Shown: positions 16,385 through 25,896, counted from the stretch's first letter. The stretch is 64,000 bases of DNA from Rhizorhabdus wittichii RW1 (GCA_000016765.1 CP000699.1:2480001-2544000), one strand, 5' to 3'. Notes: a model not told the origin generated them from the sequence alone. A program made the numbers and translations.

Positions 16385-18472
16385 TCAGAAGTTGAGGGTC
16401 GCCGAGACGCCGTAGCGGCGCGGCTGGCCCGGATAGCGGATGTCGGCGGCGCCGGCCGAGAATTCCTTGGCGAAGAACTCCTCGGTGTAGCGCTCCTTGA
16501 ACAGGTTGGTGGCATAGAGCGCGATCGAGTAGCGCTTCGCGTCGAAGGTCAGCCGGGCATTGACGAGGTGGACCGCGTCCTGCCGGTCGGCATTGTCGAT
16601 GTGCCAGTAATTGCCCGACCGGCCCGAATAGTCGACGCGGGCGACGATGCCGCGATCGCCGCCGACCGGCACCCGATACTGGCCGAACGCGGTATAGGAC
16701 CAGCGATAGGTGAGCGGCACCCGGTTGCCGCGGAACCGCGCGGTGCCGTCGAAATCCTTGATCTTCGTGTCGATGAAGCCGAGCGACGCGCCGAGCTGGA
16801 GGTTACGGACCGGCCGCGCCTGCGCCTCCAGTTCGAAGCCGTAGATGTCGGTCTTGCCGACGTTGACGATGCCCTGGTCGGCGACGTTGAGGATGAAGAC
16901 CTGCTGGTCCTTGTAGCGCATGTAGAAGGCGGCGGCGTTGAGCGTCAGCCGGCGGTCGAGCAGGCTGTTCTTGCTGCCGATCTCCAGCGTGTCGGCGACC
17001 TCGGGCTTGTAGATGGCGGGGAAGACCGCGTTGGGCGGATTGAAGCCGCCGCTGCGGAAGCCGCGCGCCGCCGTCGCGTAGATCATGGTGTCGGGGGTCG
17101 GCGAATATTTGATCGAGACCTTCGGCTGCCATTCGTCGAAATTGGCCTTGCGCTTCGGCCCCGGCACGAGCCGGTTGGTCTGTTCGCGCCGGTCATGGTC
17201 GTAGCGCAACGCGCCGGTCAGCTCGACCGTGTCGGTGACGCTGTAGTTGAGCTGGGCATAGGCGGCCTTGGTCAGGATGTCCTCGGTCGCGCGCGCCGCC
17301 GGCAGCGGGATATAGGCCGAGGGCGGCAGCTTCGACGCGGTCGGATCGGGCGAGATCAGGACGACCGTGTCGACCCGCCGCCGCGCGTCGAGCAGATAGG
17401 CGCCCGCCGTCCAGCGCAGCCTCTGCGTCGAGGGGGAAGCCAGGCGGAATTCCTGGGTGAAGCTCTCGTAGCGGCGGAGCTGGGTCGCGCCGAGGATCGA
17501 CTGCGGGAACCAGTCGAGGTCCTCGCTCAGGTCGATCCGGGTGGTGTTGAACGCGCTGATCGAGCTCAGCGTGAAGGGATCGAATTCATAGTCGACCTTG
17601 AGCGACCCGTCCTTCACCGTGCGCGGACTGCGGCCCAGGAAATCGTTCTGGATCGGCACGCTGCTGTCGTTCGGCTGGCCGTCGGGCAGCGGGATGTACC
17701 AGGAGGCGCCCGCCTTGAGGTCGCCATAGGCGCCGCGCAGGTCGATCGTCAGCCGCTCGGTCGGCGTGAAGATCAGCCGGCCGCGCAGGTTGAGGTCCTC
17801 GACGAAGTCGACCTTCCGGTCGAGCGTGACGTTGCGGAAGACGCCGTCGAACTTGCGATAGTCGCCGGCGATGCGGAACAGCAGCCGGTCGGGCACCAGC
17901 GCGCCGCTCAGCGTTCCCGACAGGCGGCGGTCGTCGCCATTGGCATAGTCGACCGAGACGCGGCCCTGCAGGTCGTTGGTCGGCCGCTTCGTGGTGATGT
18001 TGATCGCGCCGCCGATCGCGTTGCGGCCGTAGAGCGCGCCCTGCGGCCCCTTCAGCACCTCGATCTGGTCGAGGTCGAGCAGCGCCTGCTTGATCATGTC
18101 GGTCGAGGTCATCTGGACCCCGTCGATGACGAGCGCGACCGGCGCCTCGCCGTTGCGGACCTGTCCGATGCCCCGGATGTTGATCGCGACCGTGCCGGCG
18201 TCCTGCGAATCGACCAGCGAGATGTTCGGCATCAGCGCGGTGACGTCGTCGATGCTGCGGATGCCCGCCTCCTCGATCGTCCTGGCGGAGAAGGCGGTGA
18301 CCGAATCGGGCACCTGCTGCAGGCTCTCCGAGCGCTGCCGCGCGGTGACGACGATGTCGTTGCCCTCGGCGGGATCGGCGCCGGCGGCGGCCTCCTGCGC
18401 CACGGCGGCGCTCGCCGCGAACAGGCAGGCGGTGCCGAGCAGCCCGGCCAGCATGCGGTTCCTGAATGTCAT
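16385..18472 (-). CDS. TonB-dependent outer-membrane receptor
   Basis: A 695-residue receptor. It has a signal peptide (1-26, ending AAVAQ), the TonB box DIVVTARQ (39-46), a plug with IEVLKGPQGALYGRNAIGG, and a barrel with the conserved YATAARGFRSGGFN; the C-terminus YGVSATLNF ends in Phe. The ATG at 18472 lies 8 nt after GAGGGGGACGTG; an ATG 24 nt upstream is a poorer choice. It heads the operon receptor-Rieske-SRPBCC, with a possible fourth gene (acyl-CoA synthetase), and is presumably the importer of that pathway's substrate. The receptor family resembles those sphingomonads use for aromatic and terpenoid compounds. Confidence 0.93.
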   Translation of the reverse strand: MTFRNRMLAGLLGTACLFAASAAVAQEAAAGADPAEGNDIVVTARQRSESLQQVPDSVTAFSARTIEEAGIRSIDDVTALMPNISLVDSQDAGTVAINIRGIGQVRNGEAPVALVIDGVQMTSTDMIKQALLDLDQIEVLKGPQGALYGRNAIGGAINITTKRPTNDLQGRVSVDYANGDDRRLSGTLSGALVPDRLLFRIAGDYRKFDGVFRNVTLDRKVDFVEDLNLRGRLIFTPTERLTIDLRGAYGDLKAGASWYIPLPDGQPNDSSVPIQNDFLGRSPRTVKDGSLKVDYEFDPFTLSSISAFNTTRIDLSEDLDWFPQSILGATQLRRYESFTQEFRLASPSTQRLRWTAGAYLLDARRRVDTVVLISPDPTASKLPPSAYIPLPAARATEDILTKAAYAQLNYSVTDTVELTGALRYDHDRREQTNRLVPGPKRKANFDEWQPKVSIKYSPTPDTMIYATAARGFRSGGFNPPNAVFPAIYKPEVADTLEIGSKNSLLDRRLTLNAAAFYMRYKDQQVFILNVADQGIVNVGKTDIYGFELEAQARPVRNLQLGASLGFIDTKIKDFDGTARFRGNRVPLTYRWSYTAFGQYRVPVGGDRGIVARVDYSGRSGNYWHIDNADRQDAVHLVNARLTFDAKRYSIALYATNLFKERYTEEFFAKEFSAGAADIRYPGQPRRYGVSATLNF

Positions 18473-18614
18473 CTCCACGTCCCCCTCGATAGGCATCGCG
18501 CCGGGCTCTGACCCGTGCGCCGTGCCCCAAGGCTATGGCGAGGGAGGCGTCCGCGTATATCGGTAGAAAAGGTGGAGCGGCGGAACGGGATGGTGGAGCG
18601 CGCGCGCCGGGGGG

Positions 18615-19361
18615 CTACGCCCGCGCGGTGGCGATGGCCGACAGGTCCGAAGCCCGATCGACCGGCACCCCGGCCTGCTTGCGTTCGGAGTAGCGGTGGA
18701 CGAGCTGCGCCGCATGGGGACGCAGCAGGACGGTGAAGCGAACCAGTTCCTCCATCACGTCGACGATCCGGTCATAATAGCTCGACGGCTTCATGCGGCC
18801 GGCTTCGTCGAACTCCTTGTAGGCCATGGCGACCGACGACTGGTTGGGGATCGTGAACATGCGCATCCAGCGGCCGAGCAGGCGGAGCGTGTTGACGGCA
18901 TTGAACGACTGCGATCCGCCCGATACCTGCATGACGGCGAGCGTGCGTCCCTGCGTCGGGCGCATCCCCTTCATCTCCAGCGGCAGATGGTCGATCTGGG
19001 TCTTCATGATGCCGGTGATGGTGCCGTGGCGCTCGGGGCTGCACCAGACATGCCCTTCCGACCACATCGACAGCTCGCGCAGCTCGCGGACGGCGGGATG
19101 GTCGTCGCCCGAGACCTGGTCGGGCAAGGGCAGGTCCGACGGGTCGAAGATGCGCGTCTCGGCTCCGAACAGTTCGAGCAGGCGAGCCGCCTCTTCCACC
19201 GCGAAGCGCGAGAACGACCTGTCGCGGAGCGAACCGTAGAGCAGGAGGATACGGGGCGGCGGCTGGTCGGCCCCGAGGCCGATGGCCGGACGGTCGATCA
19301 GGAAGCGGCGGTCGAGCGCCGGCAGATGATCGGGGTCGGGCAATGGGCGCACGCGGTTCAT
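18615..19361 (-). CDS. arsH: ArsH, NADPH-dependent FMN oxidoreductase of arsenic resistance
   Basis: A 248-residue flavoprotein. The family-defining flavin site is [10 protein letters not shown] (about 44-53), followed by [20 protein letters not shown] and the ArsH-specific [15 protein letters not shown] and [17 protein letters not shown]. Characterised ArsH proteins oxidise trivalent methyl- and aryl-arsenicals or act as azo/quinone reductases. The start ATG overlaps the aqpS stop by four bases (ATGA). It is the last gene of arsR-arsC-aqpS-arsH. Confidence 0.95.
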   Translation of the reverse strand: MNRVRPLPDPDHLPALDRRFLIDRPAIGLGADQPPPRILLLYGSLRDRSFSRFAVEEAARLLELFGAETRIFDPSDLPLPDQVSGDDHPAVRELRELSMWSEGHVWCSPERHGTITGIMKTQIDHLPLEMKGMRPTQGRTLAVMQVSGGSQSFNAVNTLRLLGRWMRMFTIPNQSSVAMAYKEFDEAGRMKPSSYYDRIVDVMEELVRFTVLLRPHAAQLVHRYSERKQAGVPVDRASDLSAIATARA

Positions 19362-20026
19362 GCGATTTCCTTCGGGACGTCGGAGAAGATGATGTCGCCG
19401 ACGCGATGGGCGGCCAGCGCGCCCGCGACCTGGGCCGCGACGAATGCGGGCACGCAGGCGGGCGCGATGCCGGCGAAGCTGTCGCTCAGCGATCGCGCGA
19501 CGGTGATCGCCGGATTGGCGAAGCTGGTGGACGAGGTGAACCAATAGGCGGCGGTGATGTAGAGGGCGACGCTCGCCGGGATGCTGCCGGGCCGGACCTT
19601 CGCCGTTCCCAGGATCGTCAGGACGAGCCCGAAGGTGGCGACGCCTTCGCCGATCCACTGGCCGGGGCCGGCACGGACCTTGTCGGACAGCTGGAGGAGC
19701 GGCACCGCGAACATGGCATGGGCCGCCCAGACCCCGAGGATGCCGCCCGCCAGCTGAGCGCAGGCATAGGCCGCGGCCGCCGCCGTCCCGATATGGCCCC
19801 GCAGGCGCATGACCAGGGTGACGGCGGGGTTGAGGTGGGCGCCCGACACGGGCCCCAGCATGGCGACGAGGACGAACAGGATCGCGCCGGTGGCGAGCGT
19901 GTTGCCCAGCAGCGCGACGGCGACATTCCCGCCGGCCAGCCGCTCGGCCATGATGCCCGAGCCGATGACGGTCGCGAACAGCAGGAAGCTGCCCAGCGCC
20001 TCGCCCGCGATCGCCTGACGGTTCAT
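19358..20026 (-). CDS. aqpS: AqpS-like aquaglyceroporin for arsenite
   Basis: A 222-residue MIP-family channel with six hydrophobic helices and both asparagine boxes: HLNPAVT (NPA at 66-68) and FANPAIT (NPA at 171-173). In rhizobia the ars operon uses AqpS instead of an ArsB/Acr3 pump: arsenate is reduced and the arsenite leaves through the channel. The same logic fits here because no arsB or acr3 is present. Its ATG overlaps the arsC stop and its stop overlaps arsH, so the three genes are coupled. Confidence 0.95.
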   Translation of the reverse strand: MNRQAIAGEALGSFLLFATVIGSGIMAERLAGGNVAVALLGNTLATGAILFVLVAMLGPVSGAHLNPAVTLVMRLRGHIGTAAAAAYACAQLAGGILGVWAAHAMFAVPLLQLSDKVRAGPGQWIGEGVATFGLVLTILGTAKVRPGSIPASVALYITAAYWFTSSTSFANPAITVARSLSDSFAGIAPACVPAFVAAQVAGALAAHRVGDIIFSDVPKEIA

Positions 20027-20457
20027 GCCGATGGGATGCGCTGGCCCGCGGCGTCGACGACCCGTTCGCCGTCTTCCTTCGTGAACGCCCCCCGCTGCGC
20101 TTCGGGGAGGATGTCGAGAACCGCCTCGGACGGGCGGCAGAGCTTCACCCCGAGCGGCGAGACGACGAGCGGGCGGTTGATGAGGATCGGGTGCGCCATC
20201 ATCGCGTCCAGCAGCGCCTCGTCGGAAAGCGACATGTCGTCCAGGCCCAGTTCCGCATAGGGCGTTCCCTTCTCGCGCAGCAGATCGCGGGGGCGGATGC
20301 CGGCGCGCTCGACGAGTTGCACCAGCAGCGCGCGGGCGGGCGGGGTCTTCAGATATTCGACGATGTGCGGCTCGATGCCGGCGTTGCGGATCAGGCCGAC
20401 GACGTTGCGCGACGTGCCGCATTCGGGATTGTGATAGACGACGATGTCGACGGCCAC
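20023..20457 (-). CDS. arsC: ArsC, glutaredoxin-type arsenate reductase
   Basis: A 144-residue cytoplasmic enzyme reducing arsenate to arsenite with glutathione/glutaredoxin. The catalytic cysteine is C13 in [10 protein letters not shown], the motif of the E. coli plasmid ArsC class. [18 protein letters not shown] provides the conserved arginine. The start is a GTG at 20457, chosen because AAAGG stands 7 nt upstream and the protein then begins [13 protein letters not shown]. It follows arsR by 11 nt. Confidence 0.94.
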   Translation of the reverse strand: MAVDIVVYHNPECGTSRNVVGLIRNAGIEPHIVEYLKTPPARALLVQLVERAGIRPRDLLREKGTPYAELGLDDMSLSDEALLDAMMAHPILINRPLVVSPLGVKLCRPSEAVLDILPEAQRGAFTKEDGERVVDAAGQRIPSA

Positions 20458-20468
20458 GGGACGACCTT

Positions 20469-20801
20469 TCAGCAGCAAGGGGAGAGTTCGGCGACGAGCG
20501 GCGCGCACAGCTCCGCATTCCCCGCGCAGCAGTCCTTCACGAGGAACAGCGTCAGCGCCCGCAAGCCATCGAGATCGGCGCGGTAGATGATCGAGCGGCT
20601 CTGCCGTTCGGAACGGACGAGGCCGGCGCGCGCGAGGATGCCGAGATGCGCCGACATGGTGTTCTGCGGCACGTCGAGCCGGCGGGCGATCTCGCCCGCG
20701 GCCATGCCGACCGGCTCGTGTTTCACCAGCAGGCGGAACACGTCGAGGCGCGTCCCCTGCGCTAGGGCGCCCAGCGTCGCGATGGCCGAATCATTATCCA
20801 T
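20469..20801 (-). CDS. arsR: ArsR-family arsenite-responsive repressor
   Basis: A 110-residue winged-helix repressor. The recognition helix region is PQNTMSAHLGILARAGLV (about 45-62). Its sensor cysteines differ from the classic CxCxxC in the DNA-binding helix. Instead C91-C92 and C99 lie in the C-terminal dimer helix (KDCCAGNAELC), like the C-terminal arsenite site of Acidithiobacillus-type ArsR, plus a terminal C109-C110. The ATG lies inside the right arm of a perfect palindrome, so the repressor would sit across its own start region. First gene of the ars operon. Confidence 0.93.
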   Translation of the reverse strand: MDNDSAIATLGALAQGTRLDVFRLLVKHEPVGMAAGEIARRLDVPQNTMSAHLGILARAGLVRSERQSRSIIYRADLDGLRALTLFLVKDCCAGNAELCAPLVAELSPCC

Positions 20802-20830
20802 ATATCCAGCATAGTGGATATATGGATAAT
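20793..20830. promoter_or_regulatory. ArsR operator palindrome
   Basis: ATTATCCATATATCCA (20793-20808), a 6-nt spacer GCATAG, then TGGATATATGGATAAT (20815-20830): a perfect 16+16 inverted repeat. It overlaps the arsR start codon, and the only upstream space is the 62-nt gap to the GST gene. It is the obvious binding site for ArsR. Each arm contains two TATCCA-like units, so two dimers could bind. Confidence 0.85.
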
Positions 20831-20863
20831 GGCTAGAGGGTGGAGAACCGATGCCGATGCCGC

Positions 20864-21487
20864 TCAATCCGCCTGGGCGAAATAGGCCAGCTGGTCGTCA
20901 TGCGCCTTCCTGAACGCGGGACGCCCGGTCACGCGGGTCAGATAGCGCTCGGTCGCGGGCCGGTCGCCGAAGGCGCGGACCTTCGCGACGCGCAGCACGT
21001 CCGCCATCAGCAGGTCCGCCGCGGTGAAGCGATCGGCGACCAGCCATTCCCGCTCCTTCAGCACCCGTTCCATCGTGTCGAGGCGGTTGGCCAGCCACCC
21101 GGTCAGGCCGTTTTCGGTCGCGCCGGAGACTTCGAGGAACCACCAGGGAACCGTGACCATCTCGATCGAATTGAGCGCGGCGACCACCCACTGGACCGTT
21201 TCCGCTTCCTCGGCCGGATCGTTCGGCATCAAATGGCTGCTCTTGCGGGCCAGGTGCAGCAGGCAGGCGCCGCTCTCGAATAGCGCGAGTTCTCCGTCGC
21301 TCAGGAACGGAATCTGGCCGAAGGGCTGCTGCGCGAGATGATTGGTCTCGCGGCCCTCGAACGGGACCGAGCACATGCTGTAGGGAAGACCCGCTTCCTC
21401 GCACGCCCATCGCAGCCGCAGATCGCGCACGAAACCGCGAGGGCCTTCGGGAACCCAGTCATAGGTCCAGATCTTGATCATGCTCAT
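20864..21487 (-). CDS. Glutathione S-transferase family protein
   Basis: A 207-residue soluble protein. The N-terminal thioredoxin-like domain includes the glutathione-binding segment FGQIPFLSDGELALFESGA (about 57-75), and an all-helical C-terminal domain contains REWLVADRFTAADLLMADVL, typical of bacterial GSTs. The ATG at 21487 is 9 nt after GGAGG; other nearby ATGs are too close to that site. It lies 62 nt upstream of arsR on the same strand. It may supply a detoxification step, but a link to arsenic is only positional. Confidence 0.88.
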   Translation of the reverse strand: MSMIKIWTYDWVPEGPRGFVRDLRLRWACEEAGLPYSMCSVPFEGRETNHLAQQPFGQIPFLSDGELALFESGACLLHLARKSSHLMPNDPAEEAETVQWVVAALNSIEMVTVPWWFLEVSGATENGLTGWLANRLDTMERVLKEREWLVADRFTAADLLMADVLRVAKVRAFGDRPATERYLTRVTGRPAFRKAHDDQLAYFAQAD

Positions 21488-21547
21488 CGCCATCGGCCTC
21501 CGCACCATAACGTCCATGGACGCTAGACGGTCCACGACCCGATTGCA

Positions 21548-24208
21548 TCAGATCAGCCGCAGGTTGCGCGCCGCCGAGATCGCGCGCGACCGGGTCGCGA
21601 CGTTGAGCTTGCGGTAGATGTTGATGCGGTGCGTCTTGATCGTGCTCTCGGCGACGCCCAGGCTGCGCGCCATCTCCTTGCTCGACAGCCCGTCGGCCAG
21701 CCCGCGCAGCACGTCGATCTCGCGCGGGGTGACGATGATGTCGCTCGCGGCGGGCGGGATCGCGGTGCCGCCCCGGCGCGCGGCCGGCGTCGTCTGCCGC
21801 AGCCGCGCGACGGTGCTGCGCTGCGCCGGCTCGAACAGGTGGAGCGACTCCTCGCATGCCGCCAGCACCGGCGGCAGCAGCGCGCCGAACTGCGAGACGA
21901 TGCCGATCAACCCCTCGCTCTCGGCCGCCTCCAGCGCCTGGCGGACGGCGTGCGCCGCCTCGGTCCGCCGCCCGGCCGCGACCGCGCCGGCCGCGCGCAG
22001 GATCGCCATCTCGATGTCGAGCGCGACCGATCCCGCCTCCGCGACGTCGGCTTCCAGCGCCGCGACCAGCGCCTCGTCAGGCCGCCCGAGTTGCACGGAG
22101 CAGGCGGTCAGCGCGACGCGATAGTCGCAGAACAGCCGCCGGTCGCGCTCGCGGAACACGGCCGAGGGCTCGCCCAGTTCGGCAAGCAGGGGCCCGGCCA
22201 GCTCGGCCCGGTCGAGGCAGAGCCATATCCGCGCGCGCAGCAGGTCGAGCTGGTAGCGCAGGCGCGGCAGGCCCCGGCGCTCGGCGGTGGCGCGGCCGCG
22301 CTGGATGACCTGCTCGGCCGCCGCGAGGTTGCCGGTCCGCGCCGCCAGCCAGGCCTGGGTCGCATAGGCGGCGACGAACACCTCGTGCCAGCCCTCGCTC
22401 ACCTCGATCACCGGCACCGCCGATTCGAGCAGCTCGGTCGCGCTCGACAGGTCCCCCGACAAATAGAGCGTATAGGCGAGCAGCGAGATCGCGACCGCGA
22501 CCTGGGCGCTGCCCTCGCCGAAATGGCGGTTGGCCTGTTCGAAGCTGCGGCGGAAATAGAGCTCGGCCTCGCGCCGGCGGCCGGTGCGGATCTGGGACAG
22601 GCCCAGATATTGATAGGCATAGACCTCCAGCAGCGGGAGCTGGTGCGACCGGGCGAGCTTGAGCGCCTTTTCGCCATGGACCCGGCACCAGATGTCGTCG
22701 CCCCGATCGAAGCTCGCCAGGCAGGACAGGTGGTGGAGCAGCACGCGCAAGGTCGGGTCGTGCCCCTCATGCGCGAGCTGCCGTTCGAGGAAGCGGCCAT
22801 AGGCGGCCGGGATCGCGCGATCCTCGTAGATATGGGCGACGAGGTCGTTGCACAGCATCTCGCTGGCGAGGCCGGGGTCGGTCGCCTCGACCCGGTCGAG
22901 CGGCAGCACCGCGAGCAGCCGGTCGAGCATCGCCCGCGCCTCGGGCAGGCGGCCGTTCTGGGCGGCGAAATAGACCCGGCCGAGGGTGACGCGCGGGAAG
23001 TCGGCCGGGGACACCTGATCGATCTCGTCGACGTGACGGAGCAGCGCGAGGCCGCCGCGGATCGCCATCCGCCATCCGCCAGCCGCCTCCATGATCGCGG
23101 TCGCCGCGGTCCGGTCGGAAACGCGCGCGGCATGGCCCAGCGCCTCGGGCAGCAGATTCTCCCCGGCCAGCCAGGCGGCGGCGCGCAGATGGAGCGCGTC
23201 GAGCCGGGCCTGGCTGTCCCGCGCGAGCATGTCGTAGAGGAATTCGCGCAGCAGCGGGTGGAAGCGATACCAGACGCCGTCGTCGTCGAGCGGCGTCACC
23301 AGCAGGTTGCGGCGGCGCATCTGGTCGAGCATGTCGGCGCCATCGTCGCGGCCCGAGATCGCATCGCCGAGCCCGGTGCAGATACGCTCGGCGATCGAGG
23401 TTTCGAGCAGGAATTTCTGGACGTCGGCCGGCAGGCCGGAGAAGACCTGCTCGGCCAGATAGTCGGCGAGGTCGCTCGACCGCCGGGTCAGGTGCTCGAG
23501 CGTGTCGACCTGGTCGCGCCCCGCCAGCCACAGGCGCAGCAGTTGCAGCGCGGCCGGCCAGCCCTGGGTTCGCTCGATCAGCTCGCCCCAGTCGACCTTG
23601 CTCGACTGGTCGCTCAGGAAACGGAGCGCCTCGCTGTCGGAGAAGCGGATGTCGTTCTGTTCGAGCAGCAGGAGCTGCCCGCGGACCCGCAGGCTCGACA
23701 GCGCGATCTCGGGCATGCCGCGCATCGCCATGATGATCGCGGCGTGGTTCGGCATCCGCTCGATCACATAGTCGAGGAAGCGGTTGGTCGCGGGCGAGGC
23801 GATGCGGTGATAGTCGTCGATGATCAGCCGGACCGGCTCCTCGCTGGCCTCCAGCGCGACGACGATCGCCCGCGCGGCCGCCTCGGCGGCGAGGCCGGGC
23901 AGGCCGGCGTCGATCGCCTCCTGCGAATAGGGCAGCGGCAGGCCGGCGCGGTGCAGCGCGGCCATCAGATAGGCGAAGAACTGGTCGCTCTCGAACTTCG
24001 AATCGTCGACGCTGTACCAGGCGACCGCGACATCCCCGCGCCGCCACTGGGCGTGGCACTGGCTGAGCAGGGTCGTCTTGCCGTAGCCGGCGGGGGCGGA
24101 GAGGACGGTCAGCCGCTCGGCCGCGCCGGTGATCCGCCCGACCAGCGCCTCGCGCCACAGCAGGTCGATCGTCCTGTTGGGCGGCGCCAATTTGGTGCGG
24201 ATCAGCAT
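21548..24208 (-). CDS. MalT/AlkS-type LuxR-family transcriptional activator
   Basis: An 886-residue regulator of the large ATP-binding LuxR (LAL/MalT) class. The Walker A is APAGYGKTT (38-46), with a STAND-type NTPase region following and a Walker-B-like VRLIIDDYHR near residue 140. A long TPR-like helical repeat region comes next, and the C-terminal LuxR helix-turn-helix reads TPREIDVLRGLADGLSSKE with VAESTIKTHRINIYRKL. Such proteins are activated by an inducer plus ATP; AlkS, for example, responds to alkanes. The start MLIRTKLAPP matches the family opening, though no clear ribosome site precedes it. A DJ-1-family gene diverges from it, with an inverted repeat in the gap. Confidence 0.92.
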   Translation of the reverse strand: MLIRTKLAPPNRTIDLLWREALVGRITGAAERLTVLSAPAGYGKTTLLSQCHAQWRRGDVAVAWYSVDDSKFESDQFFAYLMAALHRAGLPLPYSQEAIDAGLPGLAAEAAARAIVVALEASEEPVRLIIDDYHRIASPATNRFLDYVIERMPNHAAIIMAMRGMPEIALSSLRVRGQLLLLEQNDIRFSDSEALRFLSDQSSKVDWGELIERTQGWPAALQLLRLWLAGRDQVDTLEHLTRRSSDLADYLAEQVFSGLPADVQKFLLETSIAERICTGLGDAISGRDDGADMLDQMRRRNLLVTPLDDDGVWYRFHPLLREFLYDMLARDSQARLDALHLRAAAWLAGENLLPEALGHAARVSDRTAATAIMEAAGGWRMAIRGGLALLRHVDEIDQVSPADFPRVTLGRVYFAAQNGRLPEARAMLDRLLAVLPLDRVEATDPGLASEMLCNDLVAHIYEDRAIPAAYGRFLERQLAHEGHDPTLRVLLHHLSCLASFDRGDDIWCRVHGEKALKLARSHQLPLLEVYAYQYLGLSQIRTGRRREAELYFRRSFEQANRHFGEGSAQVAVAISLLAYTLYLSGDLSSATELLESAVPVIEVSEGWHEVFVAAYATQAWLAARTGNLAAAEQVIQRGRATAERRGLPRLRYQLDLLRARIWLCLDRAELAGPLLAELGEPSAVFRERDRRLFCDYRVALTACSVQLGRPDEALVAALEADVAEAGSVALDIEMAILRAAGAVAAGRRTEAAHAVRQALEAAESEGLIGIVSQFGALLPPVLAACEESLHLFEPAQRSTVARLRQTTPAARRGGTAIPPAASDIIVTPREIDVLRGLADGLSSKEMARSLGVAESTIKTHRINIYRKLNVATRSRAISAARNLRLI

Positions 24209-24241
24209 CGCCGCATAATGCCACAGGCGCCGCCGGCTCCT

Positions 24242-24260
24242 ATCCACCTAATTGGTGGAT
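24242..24260. promoter_or_regulatory. Inverted repeat ATCCACC-N5-GGTGGAT
   Basis: A perfect 7-bp dyad (24242-24248 and 24254-24260) with centre TAATT, in the 109-nt gap between the LuxR regulator and the DJ-1-family gene. It is a candidate binding site for the regulator. No second copy was noticed in the window. Confidence 0.5.
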
Positions 24261-24317
24261 TGCCGCGCCGCCCGCCGGCCGCCACGCCAGACGGGCAATT
24301 TTCGAGGACGCGTGACG

Positions 24318-25001
24318 ATGACCAAGACCATCCTGTTCGTGCTGACCGGCCAGGCCGAGCTCGGCGACACCGGCGCCAGGACCGGGGTGTGGCTGGAGGA
24401 GCTGGCGACGCCCTATCGCGCGCTCGACAGGGCCGGGCACGAGATCATGTTCGCCACCCCCGGCGGCGTCCCCGCCCCGCTCGACCCGGCGAGCCTGGAG
24501 GAGCCGTGGCTGCTGCCCGCCGGGCACTGGCTGCTCGGCCAGCCGGCGGCGATGGCGAAGCTGGAGGCGCCGCTCGACCTCGCCGCGATCGATCCGGCGC
24601 GGATCGACGCGATCTTCCTGGTCGGCGGCACCGGCACGCTGTGGGACTTCCCCGCCTGCCGCCCGCTCGGCGCGCTCGCGACCGCCCTCCACGCGCAGGG
24701 CAAGCCGGTCGCGGCGATCTGCCACGGCGTCGTCGGGCTGATGACCGCCACCGCGGCGGACGGGTCGCCGCTGGTCGCCGGCAAGGCGATCACCTGCTTC
24801 AGCAATGCCGAGGAGGCGATGCTCGAATATGACAAGCTCGTCCCCCTGCTGGCCGAGACCGCGCTCGCCGGGCAGGGCGCCGACTATCGCTGCGCCGCGC
24901 CGTTCGAGCCGCTGGTCGTCGCCGACGGCGGGCTGATCACCGGGCAGAACCCCGCCAGCGCCGAGCCGCTCGCCGCCGCGCTGATCGAGCGGCTCGGATA
25001 A
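24318..25001 (+). CDS. DJ-1/PfpI family protein
   Basis: A 227-residue class I glutamine-amidotransferase-like protein. The nucleophile elbow is AICHG with C135-H136, preceded by the FLVGGTGTLWDF loop. The layout resembles Hsp31/YajL-like or chaperone and glyoxalase III relatives, but the exact activity is not readable. The ATG is 9 nt after CGAGG. It diverges from the MalT-type regulator and may be its target. Confidence 0.85.
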   Translation: MTKTILFVLTGQAELGDTGARTGVWLEELATPYRALDRAGHEIMFATPGGVPAPLDPASLEEPWLLPAGHWLLGQPAAMAKLEAPLDLAAIDPARIDAIFLVGGTGTLWDFPACRPLGALATALHAQGKPVAAICHGVVGLMTATAADGSPLVAGKAITCFSNAEEAMLEYDKLVPLLAETALAGQGADYRCAAPFEPLVVADGGLITGQNPASAEPLAAALIERLG

Positions 25002-25014
25002 AGTATAGACATTA

Positions 25015-25896
25015 TCACCGCGCCAGCCGGATCAGCCCTTCCTGGGCGACCGAGGCGACCAGCCGGCCGTCCCGCGCGAAGACCGTGCCGCGGCCGAGCG
25101 TGCGGGCGCCGCCGGCATAGGGGCTGTCCATCGTGTAGAGCAGCCATTCGTCGGCGCGGAACGGCTGGTGGAACCACAGCGCATGGTCGAGGCTGACGTC
25201 GCTCAGGCCATGGTCCGACCAGCTTATCCCGAGCGGCAGCAGCCCGGTGTGGAGGATATAGAGGTCCGACGCGAAGGCGAGCATCCGCTGATGCTCGCCG
25301 GGGTCGTCGCCGAGCCGGTCGCGGGTGCGGAACCAGAAGGAGCGGCGCGCCGGCGCGCGGGGCGGGTCGACCGTGTGGAACGGCTCGACCGCGCGGACGT
25401 CGAGGCCGATGTCGCGATCCCAGAAGACGAGCCGATGCGGCGGCATATGGGGCAGCGCGGCGGCGATCGCCTGCTCCTGCGGCGGCAGGTCGAGCGGGTC
25501 GGGGACGTCGGGCATCGTCGCCTGCTGCACCGGACCCGGCTCGGCCGCGTGGAAGGAGGCGGACAGGGTGAGGATCAGCTCGTCGCCCTGCCGCGCCTCG
25601 ACCCGGCGGGCGGAGAAGCTGCGGCCGTCGGTGTCGCGGCTGACGGTGAAGTCGATCGGCCGGTCGACCCGGCCGGCGCGCACGAAATAGGCGTGGCAGC
25701 TATGCGCCAGCCGCCCCGCCGCGACGCTGTGCTGCGCCGCCGCCAGCGCCTGCGCCAGCACCTGCCCGCCGAACAGCCGGAACAGCGGCCCGCCGGTCGG
25801 CGCGGCGCGGAGCACGCCGCCGTCGCCTTCCTCGAACCGGAACAGATGGGCAAAGCGATGATCGGTCTCGTCCACAAATGACTCCCGTTTCGGCAT
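25015..25896 (-). CDS. tesB: Acyl-CoA thioesterase II (TesB family)
   Basis: A 293-residue double-hotdog thioesterase hydrolysing acyl-CoA to free acid and CoA. It contains the first-hotdog signature RLFGGQVLAQALAAA and the second-domain SDLYIL with catalytic D211, then DHALWFHQPFRADEWLLY and the Gln/Thr segment near the end (VASVAQEGLIR, VSLDHA). Length is normal. An in-frame extension far upstream is a shadow of the MaoC gene on the other strand. It diverges from MaoC (48-nt gap) and converges with the DJ-1-family gene. Confidence 0.93.
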   Translation of the reverse strand: MPKRESFVDETDHRFAHLFRFEEGDGGVLRAAPTGGPLFRLFGGQVLAQALAAAQHSVAAGRLAHSCHAYFVRAGRVDRPIDFTVSRDTDGRSFSARRVEARQGDELILTLSASFHAAEPGPVQQATMPDVPDPLDLPPQEQAIAAALPHMPPHRLVFWDRDIGLDVRAVEPFHTVDPPRAPARRSFWFRTRDRLGDDPGEHQRMLAFASDLYILHTGLLPLGISWSDHGLSDVSLDHALWFHQPFRADEWLLYTMDSPYAGGARTLGRGTVFARDGRLVASVAQEGLIRLAR

